A stretch of DNA of 64,000 bases. It comes from SAR324 cluster bacterium. Its GTDB lineage: Bacteria > SAR324 > XYD2-FULL-50-16. Numbering within the stretch: position 1 is the first letter of the stretch; every line of letters begins with the position of its first letter. Location: the NCBI GenBank assembly GCA_028282885.1, contig JANQGX010000047.1:1-64000 (forward strand), in the 5' to 3' direction. A program made the position numbers and the translations under genes. Below are positions 20,177 through 29,779 of the stretch, in pieces. The notes under the pieces were generated by a model. The model was not told where the DNA came from. It worked only from the letters and a program-made list of their open reading frames with translations, and searched no databases.

Positions 20177-21097
20177 ATGACAGATCAATACAAATACGAG
20201 TTGGTAATCATAGGAGGCGGTCCGGCTGGCATGACGGCTGCCATTTATGCAGCCCAGGCCGGGATAAAAACCGTTATTCTGGAGAAAAGCGTGACGGGGG
20301 GGCTGGTTAACTCCACCCATACGGTGAGCAATTTTCCTTCGTTTCCTTCAATTCACGGAATGCATCTCATGGAGAAGATGCGGGAGCACGTCGATGGTTT
20401 GAATGTGCCTGTGGAAGAGGTCTGTGAGCTGGAGAAACTGGAACTGACCAGCGAAATGAAGACAATCGAAACCGATGAAGCAGTTTATGAAACCGATGCC
20501 GTGATCCTGGCGACCGGCCGCAAACCGATCCCGCTGGATATTCCTGTTGAATGCGAACAGGTCCACTATTGCGCCATTTGTGATGGTCCTCCCTATAAGA
20601 ATAAAAAGATTCTGGTTGTGGGCGGAGGAAACAGCGCTTTTGATGAAAGCCGCTATCTGCTGGGTATCGGAATCAAACACATTCACCTGGTTGAGATGAT
20701 GGACCGGTTTGCAGCAGCTCAGTCAACCCGGGAGGAGTTGTTTTCCAGCGGATGTGTGACCGCACAACTATCCGCCAGGGTGACAGATCTTGTTTTGGAG
20801 GATTCAAACCTGGTTGGGGCGGAAGTTGAGGATATGAAAACCGGGAAAAAAGAGATGATTGAGGTCGACGGAGTTTTCGTTTTTATCGGTCAACATCCCA
20901 ATAATGAGCTGTTCCGCAGCCAGGTTAATCTCAATCAGCAAGGGTATATTCTGGCTAATACTGACATGAGCACCAACATTCCCGGTGTTTTTGGAGCGGG
21001 AGATATTAATGAGAAAGTATACAGGCAGATAACGACGGCTATGAATGATGGTACCATCGCCGCGCTGGCAGCAGAACGATTCCTGCGTAACAGGTAA
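20177..21097 (+). CDS. Thioredoxin-reductase-like FAD/NAD(P) oxidoreductase
   Basis: YELVIIGGGPAGMTAAIYAAQAG...VHYCAICDGPPYKNKKILVVGGGNSAFDESRYL...GVFGAGDINEKVYRQITTAMNDGTIAA. Confidence 0.92.
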   Translation: MTDQYKYELVIIGGGPAGMTAAIYAAQAGIKTVILEKSVTGGLVNSTHTVSNFPSFPSIHGMHLMEKMREHVDGLNVPVEEVCELEKLELTSEMKTIETDEAVYETDAVILATGRKPIPLDIPVECEQVHYCAICDGPPYKNKKILVVGGGNSAFDESRYLLGIGIKHIHLVEMMDRFAAAQSTREELFSSGCVTAQLSARVTDLVLEDSNLVGAEVEDMKTGKKEMIEVDGVFVFIGQHPNNELFRSQVNLNQQGYILANTDMSTNIPGVFGAGDINEKVYRQITTAMNDGTIAALAAERFLRNR

Positions 21098-21200
21098 GAA
21101 TCGGATGCCATTTACCAAGGAGCAGGTTTTAGTGAGGCTCCCGAACCGATCTTGTTGTCAAGGCAAGGTCACAACGAACCATTTGAAAAGGAGAAACGCC

Positions 21201-22139
21201 ATGAAAAAACTGCTGTTATTAGCTATCACCATTGTTCTGACAATCGGTTTTGGTTCAAGCCTGCATGCCGAATATCCCAGAAAACCTGTTTCTTTTGTGA
21301 TTCCTTTTCCCCCGGGTGATCTGGAGGATGTCCTGACACGCATGATAGCGGATGAGTTTCAGAAGATGTATGACGTTCCTGCGGCTGTGATTAACAAACC
21401 GGGTGGTGGAGGTGGCCCTTTTCCGGGAGCAGTAGGGGTAGCTATGGAAGCGGCGGACGGGTATACCATTGGATCCTTCACAAAGGCTATTCCTGTAGTC
21501 AGCCCCTATATTGGAATCGATGCGCTTAAAGAAGACACCTTTGAAAGCATCGGTATCTTTCTGACCTATCCATTTGTGATCGCAACCAAAAAAGGGGCTC
21601 CATACAGCACAATGCAGGAACTCGCCAGTTATGCTAAAGGCAATAAAGTCTCCCTGGGACACTTCGGGAAAAAGGCCATTCCCACACGGGTCACCAAAGC
21701 CCTTGCTAAGAAAATGGGTTTCAGTTATGCGCTTGATTCCGGATTTGATGAATTGAATTGTAATTCGTTGGCATCGGGAGACGCCGATGTTATCAACACA
21801 ACCCTGCAGCAGGTGTTTCCCTGTCTTGATGAAATACAGGTCCTGGCCTCAATCACCCTGAAACGGATTCCCATTACTCCTTATGCACCAACGGTTGGAG
21901 AACTGGTTCCGGAACTCGGATCGGTTCTCTGGAATGGCCTTTTTGTAAAAAAAGGAACACCGCAAATTGTGAAGGATAAGGTGGAAGCAGCGGCCATCAA
22001 GGCTCTTGACAGTGCAAAAGCCAAAAAGCTGGCAACAGACACCGGTGCCGAAGTATACTGGATGAACGCAGCCGATTCGGATGCCCTGATCGTTTCTGAC
22101 CGTGCAGCTATGGCCAGGCTGAAGGAAATACTGAAATAG
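21201..22139 (+). CDS. tctC: Tripartite tricarboxylate transporter substrate-binding protein (TctC family)
   Basis: Signal peptide MKKLLLLAITIVLTIGFGSSLHA; YPRKPVSFVIPFPPGDLEDVLTRMIADEFQK...VINKPGGGGGPFPGAVGVAMEAADGYTIGSF; upstream of TctB/TctA-like genes. Confidence 0.9.
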   Translation: MKKLLLLAITIVLTIGFGSSLHAEYPRKPVSFVIPFPPGDLEDVLTRMIADEFQKMYDVPAAVINKPGGGGGPFPGAVGVAMEAADGYTIGSFTKAIPVVSPYIGIDALKEDTFESIGIFLTYPFVIATKKGAPYSTMQELASYAKGNKVSLGHFGKKAIPTRVTKALAKKMGFSYALDSGFDELNCNSLASGDADVINTTLQQVFPCLDEIQVLASITLKRIPITPYAPTVGELVPELGSVLWNGLFVKKGTPQIVKDKVEAAAIKALDSAKAKKLATDTGAEVYWMNAADSDALIVSDRAAMARLKEILK

Positions 22140-22226
22140 TGATAAAAACTTCCTGGAATCAGTTATTTATCTATTAACGCAGATGGGTCCGGCACATCAA
22201 CAGGTTTGACAAGAGGAGAGATAAAG

Positions 22227-22802
22227 ATGGGAGATTCACACCGGCCAACTGATCAGCAAAAACATTTTGAGAATCGCCGCCAGCCCGGGGATTCTCTGTT
22301 TGCGACAATTGTTTTTGTGTTGACCGTGTTTCTGTTATCTCAACTCGGGACCCAAACCAAATGGATCGAAGGGACCAAATTGCTGGCACAACCGCGCTTT
22401 TGGCCTGCTTTAAGTTTGATATTGATGTTGTTGTTTGCTGCCGGATATCTCTACTTCTCCCTCCGGGATGTTGTCCGGAAAAACGCTGATTCCCTCGATG
22501 ATAAACTCTGGCAACCCGGAGAGGTGCTAAACTGGTTGCGAACACTGGAATATGCGGTCTATTTTCTCATCTATGTTTCGGCAGTGCCAAAGCTGGGCTA
22601 CCTGATTTCAACATTGGTCTTCATCCTCCTGCTCACCTTTCGGGCCGGTTATCGGGAACGCAGGTTTGCGGGCTGGTCCCTGGTTGTCGGTTTATTAGTG
22701 GTGATCCTTTTCAAATCGCTGCTGCAGGTCAAGCTGCCGGCCGGAGAGATATATGATCTGCTGCCGGAAGCTATCGGCGGAATCATGATCCGGTATTTCT
22801 AA
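22227..22802 (+). CDS. tctB: Tripartite tricarboxylate transporter small permease (TctB family)
   Basis: Multi-TM protein between TctC- and TctA-like genes; PRFWPALSLILMLLFAAGYLYFSLRD. Confidence 0.82.
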   Translation: MGDSHRPTDQQKHFENRRQPGDSLFATIVFVLTVFLLSQLGTQTKWIEGTKLLAQPRFWPALSLILMLLFAAGYLYFSLRDVVRKNADSLDDKLWQPGEVLNWLRTLEYAVYFLIYVSAVPKLGYLISTLVFILLLTFRAGYRERRFAGWSLVVGLLVVILFKSLLQVKLPAGEIYDLLPEAIGGIMIRYF

Positions 22803-22810
22803 GGAGTGCT

Positions 22811-24280
22811 ATGGAACTGTTGATTGAAGGGTTTCATGTTATTGCCAGGTTGGACGTTTTGATCGCATTGATCATTGGAGCAGTTGGCGGTGTGATAATC
22901 GGCGCTATTCCCGGTGTCGGAGCGGGGGTGGCAATCGCAATTATTCTCCCGGCCACATTTCAGTTTGAGGCAATAGTCGGTTTGACCCTGTTGCTGGGCA
23001 TCTATGGTTCGGCTATGTTTGGAGGGGCCATTCCCGCTATTCTGATCAACACTCCCGGTACACCTGTCAACGCCCTAACCACCTACGATGGCTATCCCAT
23101 GACTCAGCGGGGTGAAAGTCGTCGAGCCATCAGTCTGGCCTATAGCTCTTCTTTTTTTGGGGGCATCTTTTCTGTGATCTGCCTGATCACCATCACTCCC
23201 TTCTTGGCATCCATTGCACCCCTGTTTGGCTCCCGCGATATCTTTATGGCCGCCCTGCTGGGAGCTATCCTGGTTATCGTCTCTCATCGGGGCAAGGTTC
23301 TGGCGGCAGGCATGCTGGTCTCTTTTGGCATATTTATCAATAACGTGGGCATGGAGACCATCAACTACAGCAATCGTTATACCTTCGGTCTGCAGTCCCT
23401 GATCAGCGGGATTGCTCTTATTCCAGTCGTTATCGGTCTTTTTGCCCTGTCCCAGGCCTTTGTTTTGCTGATAGAGAAAGACGGTCAATTGGAAAAACTG
23501 CCTGAAGTGAAAGGTAACCTGTTGCAGGGGTTTTCCGAACTCTTCAGATTTAAGAAGGTGGCCTTCCCTTCTGCGGGATTTGGGGTCATTATGGGAATCA
23601 TTCCCGGTGTGGGTGAGTTCCTGGCCCAGTTTTTCTCCTATTCCCTGGCACGAATGGTATCGAAAAAGCCTGAACGGTTCGGCAACGGGGCGCCTGATGG
23701 TATCGTCGCTTCCGAATCGGCCAACAACGCTGTTCCCGCGGCGGCAATGATCCCGCTTCTCTCACTGGGCATCCCCGGCGAGGTTCTGACAGCCATGATG
23801 CTTTCGGTTTTTTATGTGCACAATATCATCCCGGGTCCCACTCTCTTTCAAACCCGGCCGGAGTTTCCGGTCAGTCTTTATCTTTGCCTGCTGGTTGTCA
23901 ACGTAATCATCCTGGTCTTTCTCCTTTTTGCCACCCGGTTCATCATGCATCTCATTCGTATCCCTACCCGCTTCCTGGGAGTTTGCATTCTGACGCTCGG
24001 ATTGATCGGGGTATATTCCATTCGCAATTCCTTTGTGGATTGCATCATCGGGGTGGCCTTCGGTGTATTGGGATATATTCTGAAACGATTGCAACTTCCG
24101 ATTGTACCGATAATTTTGGGGATGGTGCTGGGAGGAATTATGGAGGTAAAACTCCGAAACAGCATGGCAAGACTGGAAACACCGATTGATCTGATCAATC
24201 GACCCGTCTCCGGCACAATCTTCGTTCTAATCCTAATTGTACTCCTTGCCCATTTCTACGCACTCTACCGTAAAAAATAG
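22811..24280 (+). CDS. tctA: Tripartite tricarboxylate transporter large permease (TctA family)
   Basis: GAVGGVIIGAIPGVGAGVAIAIILPATF...AIPAILINTPGTPVNALTTYDGYPMTQRGE...PDGIVASESANNAVPAAAMIPLLSLGIPG. Confidence 0.96.
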   Translation: MELLIEGFHVIARLDVLIALIIGAVGGVIIGAIPGVGAGVAIAIILPATFQFEAIVGLTLLLGIYGSAMFGGAIPAILINTPGTPVNALTTYDGYPMTQRGESRRAISLAYSSSFFGGIFSVICLITITPFLASIAPLFGSRDIFMAALLGAILVIVSHRGKVLAAGMLVSFGIFINNVGMETINYSNRYTFGLQSLISGIALIPVVIGLFALSQAFVLLIEKDGQLEKLPEVKGNLLQGFSELFRFKKVAFPSAGFGVIMGIIPGVGEFLAQFFSYSLARMVSKKPERFGNGAPDGIVASESANNAVPAAAMIPLLSLGIPGEVLTAMMLSVFYVHNIIPGPTLFQTRPEFPVSLYLCLLVVNVIILVFLLFATRFIMHLIRIPTRFLGVCILTLGLIGVYSIRNSFVDCIIGVAFGVLGYILKRLQLPIVPIILGMVLGGIMEVKLRNSMARLETPIDLINRPVSGTIFVLILIVLLAHFYALYRKK

Positions 24281-24352
24281 GAAATAGGGGACGTAGTTGA
24301 AATATTTCGATTTGTTCAAATCGAAATATTTCAACTACGTCCCCTATTTCCT
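24279..24352. repeat. Perfect 36-bp inverted repeat with 2-nt spacer overlapping the tctA stop codon
   Basis: AGGAAATAGGGGACGTAGTTGAAATATTTCGATTTG-TT-CAAATCGAAATATTTCAACTACGTCCCCTATTTCCT. Confidence 0.97.
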
Positions 24353-24448
24353 GAGAGAAGTATCTCTTTTCGAAACAGAAAAAAACTGGTAGCTATCCGG
24401 ATAAATTCTAATCAAATTGAGAAGTAAATCAATCTATTGGAGGTTAAC

Positions 24449-25420
24449 GTGAAAGCACTTGTCACCGGAGCTGTCGGATTTATTGGATTTCATCTGGTCA
24501 AGGAACTGACCAGGAAGGGATATGATGTTCGGGGTTTGCTATTGCCCCGGGAAGGCGATGCTGAGCTTGTAAAATTGGGTGTTGAGATTTTTCGCGGGGA
24601 TTTGACCCAGCTAACCTCTTTAAAGAATGTGGCGGATGGAGTGGACCTGGTTTTTCATCTTGCCGCTCGTACTTTGGATTGGGGAGCTGTTAAGCAGTTT
24701 GAATCAATCATGGTCGATGGCACGAGAAATCTGTTGCTGGAGTCAAAGGGAAAAATCACCCGTTTCATTTACTATTCTTCAATTGCAGCGTTCGGTTTTC
24801 ACAGGGGATCAGCCGGGTTTGATGAGAATGCAAAAAGGGAAAAATGCGGGATTCCCTATTGTGACACTAAAATTATAGCTGAAGACATGGTCAGGAGTTT
24901 TTGTGAACAGCACTCTCTTGAGTACACGATTATCCGTCCGGCAAATGTAATCGGGCCGGGGAGTGTCTGGGTGAAAGATGTTTTGGATGCATTCAAAAAA
25001 GGGCCTCTGCCTTTGATCAATAAAGGCCGGGAGCCAGGTGCCTTTGTCTATGTGGATAACCTGATAGACGGGACTATTCTTGCAGCCGAGGCTGCCGGGG
25101 CTAACCGAAAAACCTATCATTTCAGGGATGATTTTCCCATTACCTGGGGTGAATACCTGAAAATTCTGGGTGGCTGGATTGGTAAGAAACCCATGGGAAA
25201 TGTCTCTTTCAGAACAGCCTGGACACTCGGTAAGATTTTTGAGAAAGTCCTGACGCCATTTGGCATCAGGCCACCGATCACACGTCTGGCTGCAGGAGTG
25301 ATGGGGCTGAATAACGATGTGGATACCAACGCAGCAAGAACTGATCTAGGGTGGAGCAGCCGCGTTTCCCAGGAAGAGGTCCTGGAGAGAATCAAAGCCT
25401 GGGTGCAAAAAAATTACTGA
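24449..25420 (+). CDS. NAD-dependent epimerase/dehydratase (extended SDR)
   Basis: GTG start after GGAGG; VKALVTGAVGFIGFHLVKELTRKGYDVRGL...FIYYSSIAAFGFHR...PYCDTKIIAEDMV (YxxxK-like). Confidence 0.9.
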   Translation: MKALVTGAVGFIGFHLVKELTRKGYDVRGLLLPREGDAELVKLGVEIFRGDLTQLTSLKNVADGVDLVFHLAARTLDWGAVKQFESIMVDGTRNLLLESKGKITRFIYYSSIAAFGFHRGSAGFDENAKREKCGIPYCDTKIIAEDMVRSFCEQHSLEYTIIRPANVIGPGSVWVKDVLDAFKKGPLPLINKGREPGAFVYVDNLIDGTILAAEAAGANRKTYHFRDDFPITWGEYLKILGGWIGKKPMGNVSFRTAWTLGKIFEKVLTPFGIRPPITRLAAGVMGLNNDVDTNAARTDLGWSSRVSQEEVLERIKAWVQKNY

Positions 25421-25907
25421 CCGATAAATGGCAATGTTCTCAAGAAGGATCAGGTAACTTATACGGGAAGATGTATACACATTTTCTTAAAATATATCAT
25501 TGTGATCTATAGTTACATCCTGCGCTAATCCCGGCCTTCTTTCCGACACAGGCAGTCTGTCCGCTATCGATTTTACACAAAAAAATCGGCTTTGAATTGA
25601 CTGTGTAAAATTGAAATCGATTTGGTGAAAATCCGTTTAGCTACATCAGCGTCGTCACGATTTTTTTGATACCACGACCTGTCAGCCCTGTTGATCTGAA
25701 CCTAACGTATACACAGGTTTTCGGAGATTTCGGGTTCATCGTTTTCCCTTTTATTCCCCCTGTAATTTTGGTTATAATCCTACAGATTTCAACAACCGAT
25801 CGATATCTAGTGGTTTGTAATAATATATAATTACAGCACATCTATATGTCAAAGCGGAGAGACTGAAGAGGCCGCTAACAGATTTTGACCGATAAAAGGG
25901 GTATCAA

Positions 25908-27947
25908 ATGAAAACTGTTTTAAAGTCCGGAACTCAAAATCTTCCAACCGGTTTTTCCATCCTTGTTTCGGGTTTAGTTATTTTCTTACTGTTTTCCCAG
26001 TCCCTATATGGGGCCTCTGCCGGGTGTTCAGCAACTCTTTCATCAATGGGCGTTTCCGGAGACGGTTCATTAGGTGATCCTTTTCAGGTAGACAGTTTTT
26101 CCGTTTTGAATACCATTAGCCCAAATCCAGACTGTTGGGGATATCACTACAAACTGACTGCCGATATTGACGCTTCCGATTCCAATGATGGTGGTTCAGG
26201 ATTCAATCCCATTGGCAATCTATCACCCTATTTCACCGGTACCTTTGATGGAGACGGTCACACCATTTCAGGATTGTATGTCAATCGATCCGGTAGTGGA
26301 AACAACGGACTTTTTGGTTATCTTGACAGTGTAGATGCTGAGATAAAAGATCTCGGTCTGATTGATGTCGACATCACTGGTGGAATCCATACCGGCTGTT
26401 TAGTAGGTGATTTGTACAGGGGGTCCGTCACCAATTGTTATTGTACAGGCTCTGTAAGCGGAACCCACGATGTGGGTGGTTTTATCGGCAGTATTTACGA
26501 AAACGGCTCGATAAGTCAGAGCTATACTCAGGCAGATGTATCCGCATCAGGAAATTCCGTGGGGGGCTTTGTCGGGATCAATTCCGAAGGGACCATTTCC
26601 CAGAGTTTTAGCACCGGTGATGTAACTTCAACGGGAGACCGTGTTGGCGGGTTTGCCGGTTACAGTTTTGGTGGCAAAATAGAAAACAGTTATAGCTGGG
26701 GAGATGTTTCCGGATCTGATTATGTTGGTGGCTTTATAGGACAAATTTATGAATCAACAGGTATGTTTATTTCCAAAGCCTACAGCATCGGCACCGTGAC
26801 AGGAAGCTCCAATGTCGGAGGATTTTTGGGTAGTCAGGCTGGCACATCTTTCGCTGATTCGCTGAGTTTCTACGACCTGGAAACGTCCGGACAGACTCAA
26901 GGTGCGGGAAATCCGAGTGAAAATACGGAATGGATCATCGATAAGACAACATCCGAGATGCAAACCAAAAGCACCTTCTCGTCTGCCAGTTGGGATGTAG
27001 AAACCGTCTGGAATGTGTTCAGCGGAGGATATCCCCGTTTGCGTTGGGAAGGTTTGACGGATCTCAGTCTCTCTTTCAGCGGCAGCCTGGATTATGTTAT
27101 GCCCAGTGATGAATTGATCCTGACCGTGACGATATCCAACGATGCAGACGGCAACACCGCCTCAGATGTTATTCTAAGCTCCACACTACCTGATGAAATC
27201 GCCGGTGTGCAATACTCGATGGATGATGGGACCACCTGGTCAGACTGGACCGGATCATCGAATATTGGAGACCTCGACGCCGGGTCATCCCGGGAGGTGA
27301 GGTTGAAAGGGACGATAGCAGCAACCCTTTCCGGAGCCCTATCTTTTTCACTCTCGGTCGATTTTTCGGGAACGGATGCTGATACCAGTAATAACAGCAG
27401 CAATCTCAGCATAGAGGCAAATCTTAATGCACCCACAGCACCGACCCTGTTATCCCCGACGAATGGTGCTACAGGCATCAGCACCAATCCTGTTTTTGGC
27501 TGGAATCCTTCAGTGGATTCCGACGGGGATCCTATCACCTACTCGATTGAAGTTTGTCAAAATGCTGATCTTTCCGGGTGTGACCCGGTAACAGTGGAAG
27601 CATCATCGCAGACAATCTTCTCATTTTCCGGTTTCGGTACGGGAGCGACTATCATATTATTGGCATTGGCGGGGATTTTCTGGCTGAAAACGCGTCGGAG
27701 TATAGGAAGACTAATCATCCCGGCCATTGTCTTGGGGATTTTGGTTGTCAATTGTGCAGGGGGCGGAAGCAGCGGAGGGAGTGATAGTACCGGAGATGCC
27801 ACAAGCGATGCCACAGGGGATATTGGCTATACTTCACCAACCACCTTGAGCCCCGGCACAACCTATTATTGGCAAGTCACAGCCGACGACGGCAAGCATG
27901 GAGTTTCCGCCAGCGATACCTGGAGTTTTACGACAGCAGAGGAATAA
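25908..27947 (+). CDS. Secreted/surface protein: GLUG-type repeats, DUF11-like domain, C-terminal Fn3-like domain containing an embedded hydrophobic/Cys-Gly segment
   Basis: Signal-like N-terminus; repeated VGGFxGxxxxGxIxxSYxxGxVxGxxxVGGF units; TVTISNDADGNTASDVILSSTLPDEI; SPTNGATGISTNPVFGWNPSVDSDGDPITYSIEV ... TTYYWQVTADDGKHGVSASDTWSFTT. Confidence 0.85.
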   Translation: MKTVLKSGTQNLPTGFSILVSGLVIFLLFSQSLYGASAGCSATLSSMGVSGDGSLGDPFQVDSFSVLNTISPNPDCWGYHYKLTADIDASDSNDGGSGFNPIGNLSPYFTGTFDGDGHTISGLYVNRSGSGNNGLFGYLDSVDAEIKDLGLIDVDITGGIHTGCLVGDLYRGSVTNCYCTGSVSGTHDVGGFIGSIYENGSISQSYTQADVSASGNSVGGFVGINSEGTISQSFSTGDVTSTGDRVGGFAGYSFGGKIENSYSWGDVSGSDYVGGFIGQIYESTGMFISKAYSIGTVTGSSNVGGFLGSQAGTSFADSLSFYDLETSGQTQGAGNPSENTEWIIDKTTSEMQTKSTFSSASWDVETVWNVFSGGYPRLRWEGLTDLSLSFSGSLDYVMPSDELILTVTISNDADGNTASDVILSSTLPDEIAGVQYSMDDGTTWSDWTGSSNIGDLDAGSSREVRLKGTIAATLSGALSFSLSVDFSGTDADTSNNSSNLSIEANLNAPTAPTLLSPTNGATGISTNPVFGWNPSVDSDGDPITYSIEVCQNADLSGCDPVTVEASSQTIFSFSGFGTGATIILLALAGIFWLKTRRSIGRLIIPAIVLGILVVNCAGGGSSGGSDSTGDATSDATGDIGYTSPTTLSPGTTYYWQVTADDGKHGVSASDTWSFTTAEE

Positions 27948-27952
27948 GCGAC

Positions 27953-28201
27953 TTGTTATTCTCAAAATTGGAGAGAATCGTCAGGGAGTTTTTAAGCTCC
28001 AGGTTCAGAAATTGTGAATTGTCAGAGGAGATGCGTTTCTATGATGATCTGGGGCTGGATTCCGTGGCTTATTATGAATTGTTAGCTGAATGCGAAAACT
28101 GCTTCCGAATCCGCTTTTCGGATCGGATTTTGGAAGAAGAGTCCCCTACCATAGGAGGATTACTGGAACATATCACCCGTTTATCCCCGGACAGCGGGTG
28201 A
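27953..28201 (+). CDS. Acyl carrier protein
   Basis: LERIVREFLSSRFRNCELSEEMRFYDDLGLDSVAYYELLAECENCFRIRFSDRILEEESPTIGGLLEHI: DLGLDS phosphopantetheine site. Likely TTG start at 27953 or 27968; 5-nt gap from previous gene. Confidence 0.85.
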   Translation: MLFSKLERIVREFLSSRFRNCELSEEMRFYDDLGLDSVAYYELLAECENCFRIRFSDRILEEESPTIGGLLEHITRLSPDSG

Positions 28202-29770
28202 TGAATTCTTCTCTTTAGGCCCTATCAGCAGCGTCCCTTTCAAGTATTTCCGTTGCAACTCTTCATATTGTATTTTTCCGTTTCCGGTTCTCGGGATTGA
28301 TCCCGCGGGAACGAGCAATATCTCAACGGGATCAAAACCGATGACAGATCGTGATTTTTGCGAAATCTCAGAAGTTAATTCTTCCCGAGTGTCAGCTGCT
28401 TCGGAATTGATCTCTGCGATGATGATTACATCTTCCAACCCCGTGTCGGTTTTTGAAGGCAAACCCATGACGGCTGAAAACCGAATACCCTCAGTCTGAT
28501 CCACTATCTCCTCGATTTCCCTGGGAATGATAACCGAGCCACCTCTTTTGATCATCGCCTTCTTTCGTCCATAGACAAAGAGATACGCATCCTTGTCCAG
28601 ATAACCGGTATCTCCGGTGAACAGCCATCCGTCACGAAGTGCGGACCGGGTTGCGCTTTCGTCATTGAAATAACCTGAGATGATTGTACTTCCCTTCAGG
28701 CAGATCTCACCGGGTTCGCCCGTGGGCAGTTCATTTCCGAATTCGTCGGTAATTCTGATTCGAAGATCTCCCAACGCTTTGCCACAGGAAAGCGTACCGT
28801 TTTTATCCGTTCTTCGACGCTCATCAATGTGGTGAACGGTAGCTCCCAGGGTAGCCTCTGCCAGGCCGTAGTTGGGCATGATAACCCCGGGGACATTGAA
28901 TTTTTCTTCAAACAGATCAACAGTTGATGTTCTGACAGCTTCACCCCCGTTACTGCAGTAGCGAAGTGAACCGAGATCAACCTCTTCCGGATTCGAGAAT
29001 CGGGCAGCCAGACGATATCCAAAATCCGGTGCCCCGGTAATGGTGCATTTAACATCCGACATCAGCTTGATCCATCTTTTGATTCCCCGCATGGAGGGTT
29101 CCAATTGGTAGAGGGGCCTGCCGAACCAGAGCGATCCGAAAAGAAACCGCACCAGTCCCATATCGTGATAAAACGGGACCCAGCTCACCAGCACATCATC
29201 CTCCCGGAGACCTCCCAGGTTTTCCAGGGCTGCTTCGAAATAGGCGGTGAGGTGCTTGTATTTGATTATGGCCGCTTTGGGTTCTCCCGTCGTTCCGGAA
29301 GTAAACTGCAGATATGCGATGTCATCGGGTGCTGGCAGGGATTCGGGCATACAATCTCCCCTGCCGGGTTCGGTGATCTCTTCAACGGCGATCACTTTGG
29401 CTGCGGGACGATGAGATTCCAGTTCTCTCTTCAGCTCGGTCATGCGGTTTGCTGAGGTTACAACCAGGTTTGATTCAACCCTCGCTGCCCTGCGGGAGGT
29501 GGTAAAGGCCGGTAAAGCCGCATTCAGTATCACAGGGATGGCACCCAGCAATTGAGAGGCATATATGGCTAAAACCTGCTCCGGTCCCGTATCCAGGCAA
29601 ATAAGACAGCGGTCACCCTTACCTTGAATATGCCTTTTCAGATTGGCAGCTACCATCAATACCTGCTGCAGTAGTTGTCCATGGGTAAGCTCCCTGCCTT
29701 CCACCCAGCAGGCAAGCTTTTCGGGCTGTAGTTCGGCGTTTCGATGCAGATAGTCAATAAGAGTTGTCAT
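28181..29770 (-). CDS. AMP-forming acyl ligase, FAAL-like
   Basis: IAYLQFTSGTTGEPKAAIIKYKHLTAY, VSWVPFYHDMGLVRFLFGSLWFGRPLY (FAAL-like YHDMGL), NYGLAEATLGA, LRDGWLFTGDTGYL, PRTGNGKIQYEELQRKY. Confidence 0.9.
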   Translation of the reverse strand: MTTLIDYLHRNAELQPEKLACWVEGRELTHGQLLQQVLMVAANLKRHIQGKGDRCLICLDTGPEQVLAIYASQLLGAIPVILNAALPAFTTSRRAARVESNLVVTSANRMTELKRELESHRPAAKVIAVEEITEPGRGDCMPESLPAPDDIAYLQFTSGTTGEPKAAIIKYKHLTAYFEAALENLGGLREDDVLVSWVPFYHDMGLVRFLFGSLWFGRPLYQLEPSMRGIKRWIKLMSDVKCTITGAPDFGYRLAARFSNPEEVDLGSLRYCSNGGEAVRTSTVDLFEEKFNVPGVIMPNYGLAEATLGATVHHIDERRRTDKNGTLSCGKALGDLRIRITDEFGNELPTGEPGEICLKGSTIISGYFNDESATRSALRDGWLFTGDTGYLDKDAYLFVYGRKKAMIKRGGSVIIPREIEEIVDQTEGIRFSAVMGLPSKTDTGLEDVIIIAEINSEAADTREELTSEISQKSRSVIGFDPVEILLVPAGSIPRTGNGKIQYEELQRKYLKGTLLIGPKEKNSSPAVRG

Positions 29771-29779
29771 GGTTTCGGG

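Noticed and set aside
25571-25610. TTTTACACA ... TGTGTAAAA inverted repeat
   Set aside because: Only 9-bp AT-rich arms with a 22-nt spacer; too weak to call without comparative data.
25641-25841. 66-aa minus-strand ORF in the intergenic region before the GLUG gene
   Set aside because: No recognisable domain or clear ribosome-binding site; likely spurious.
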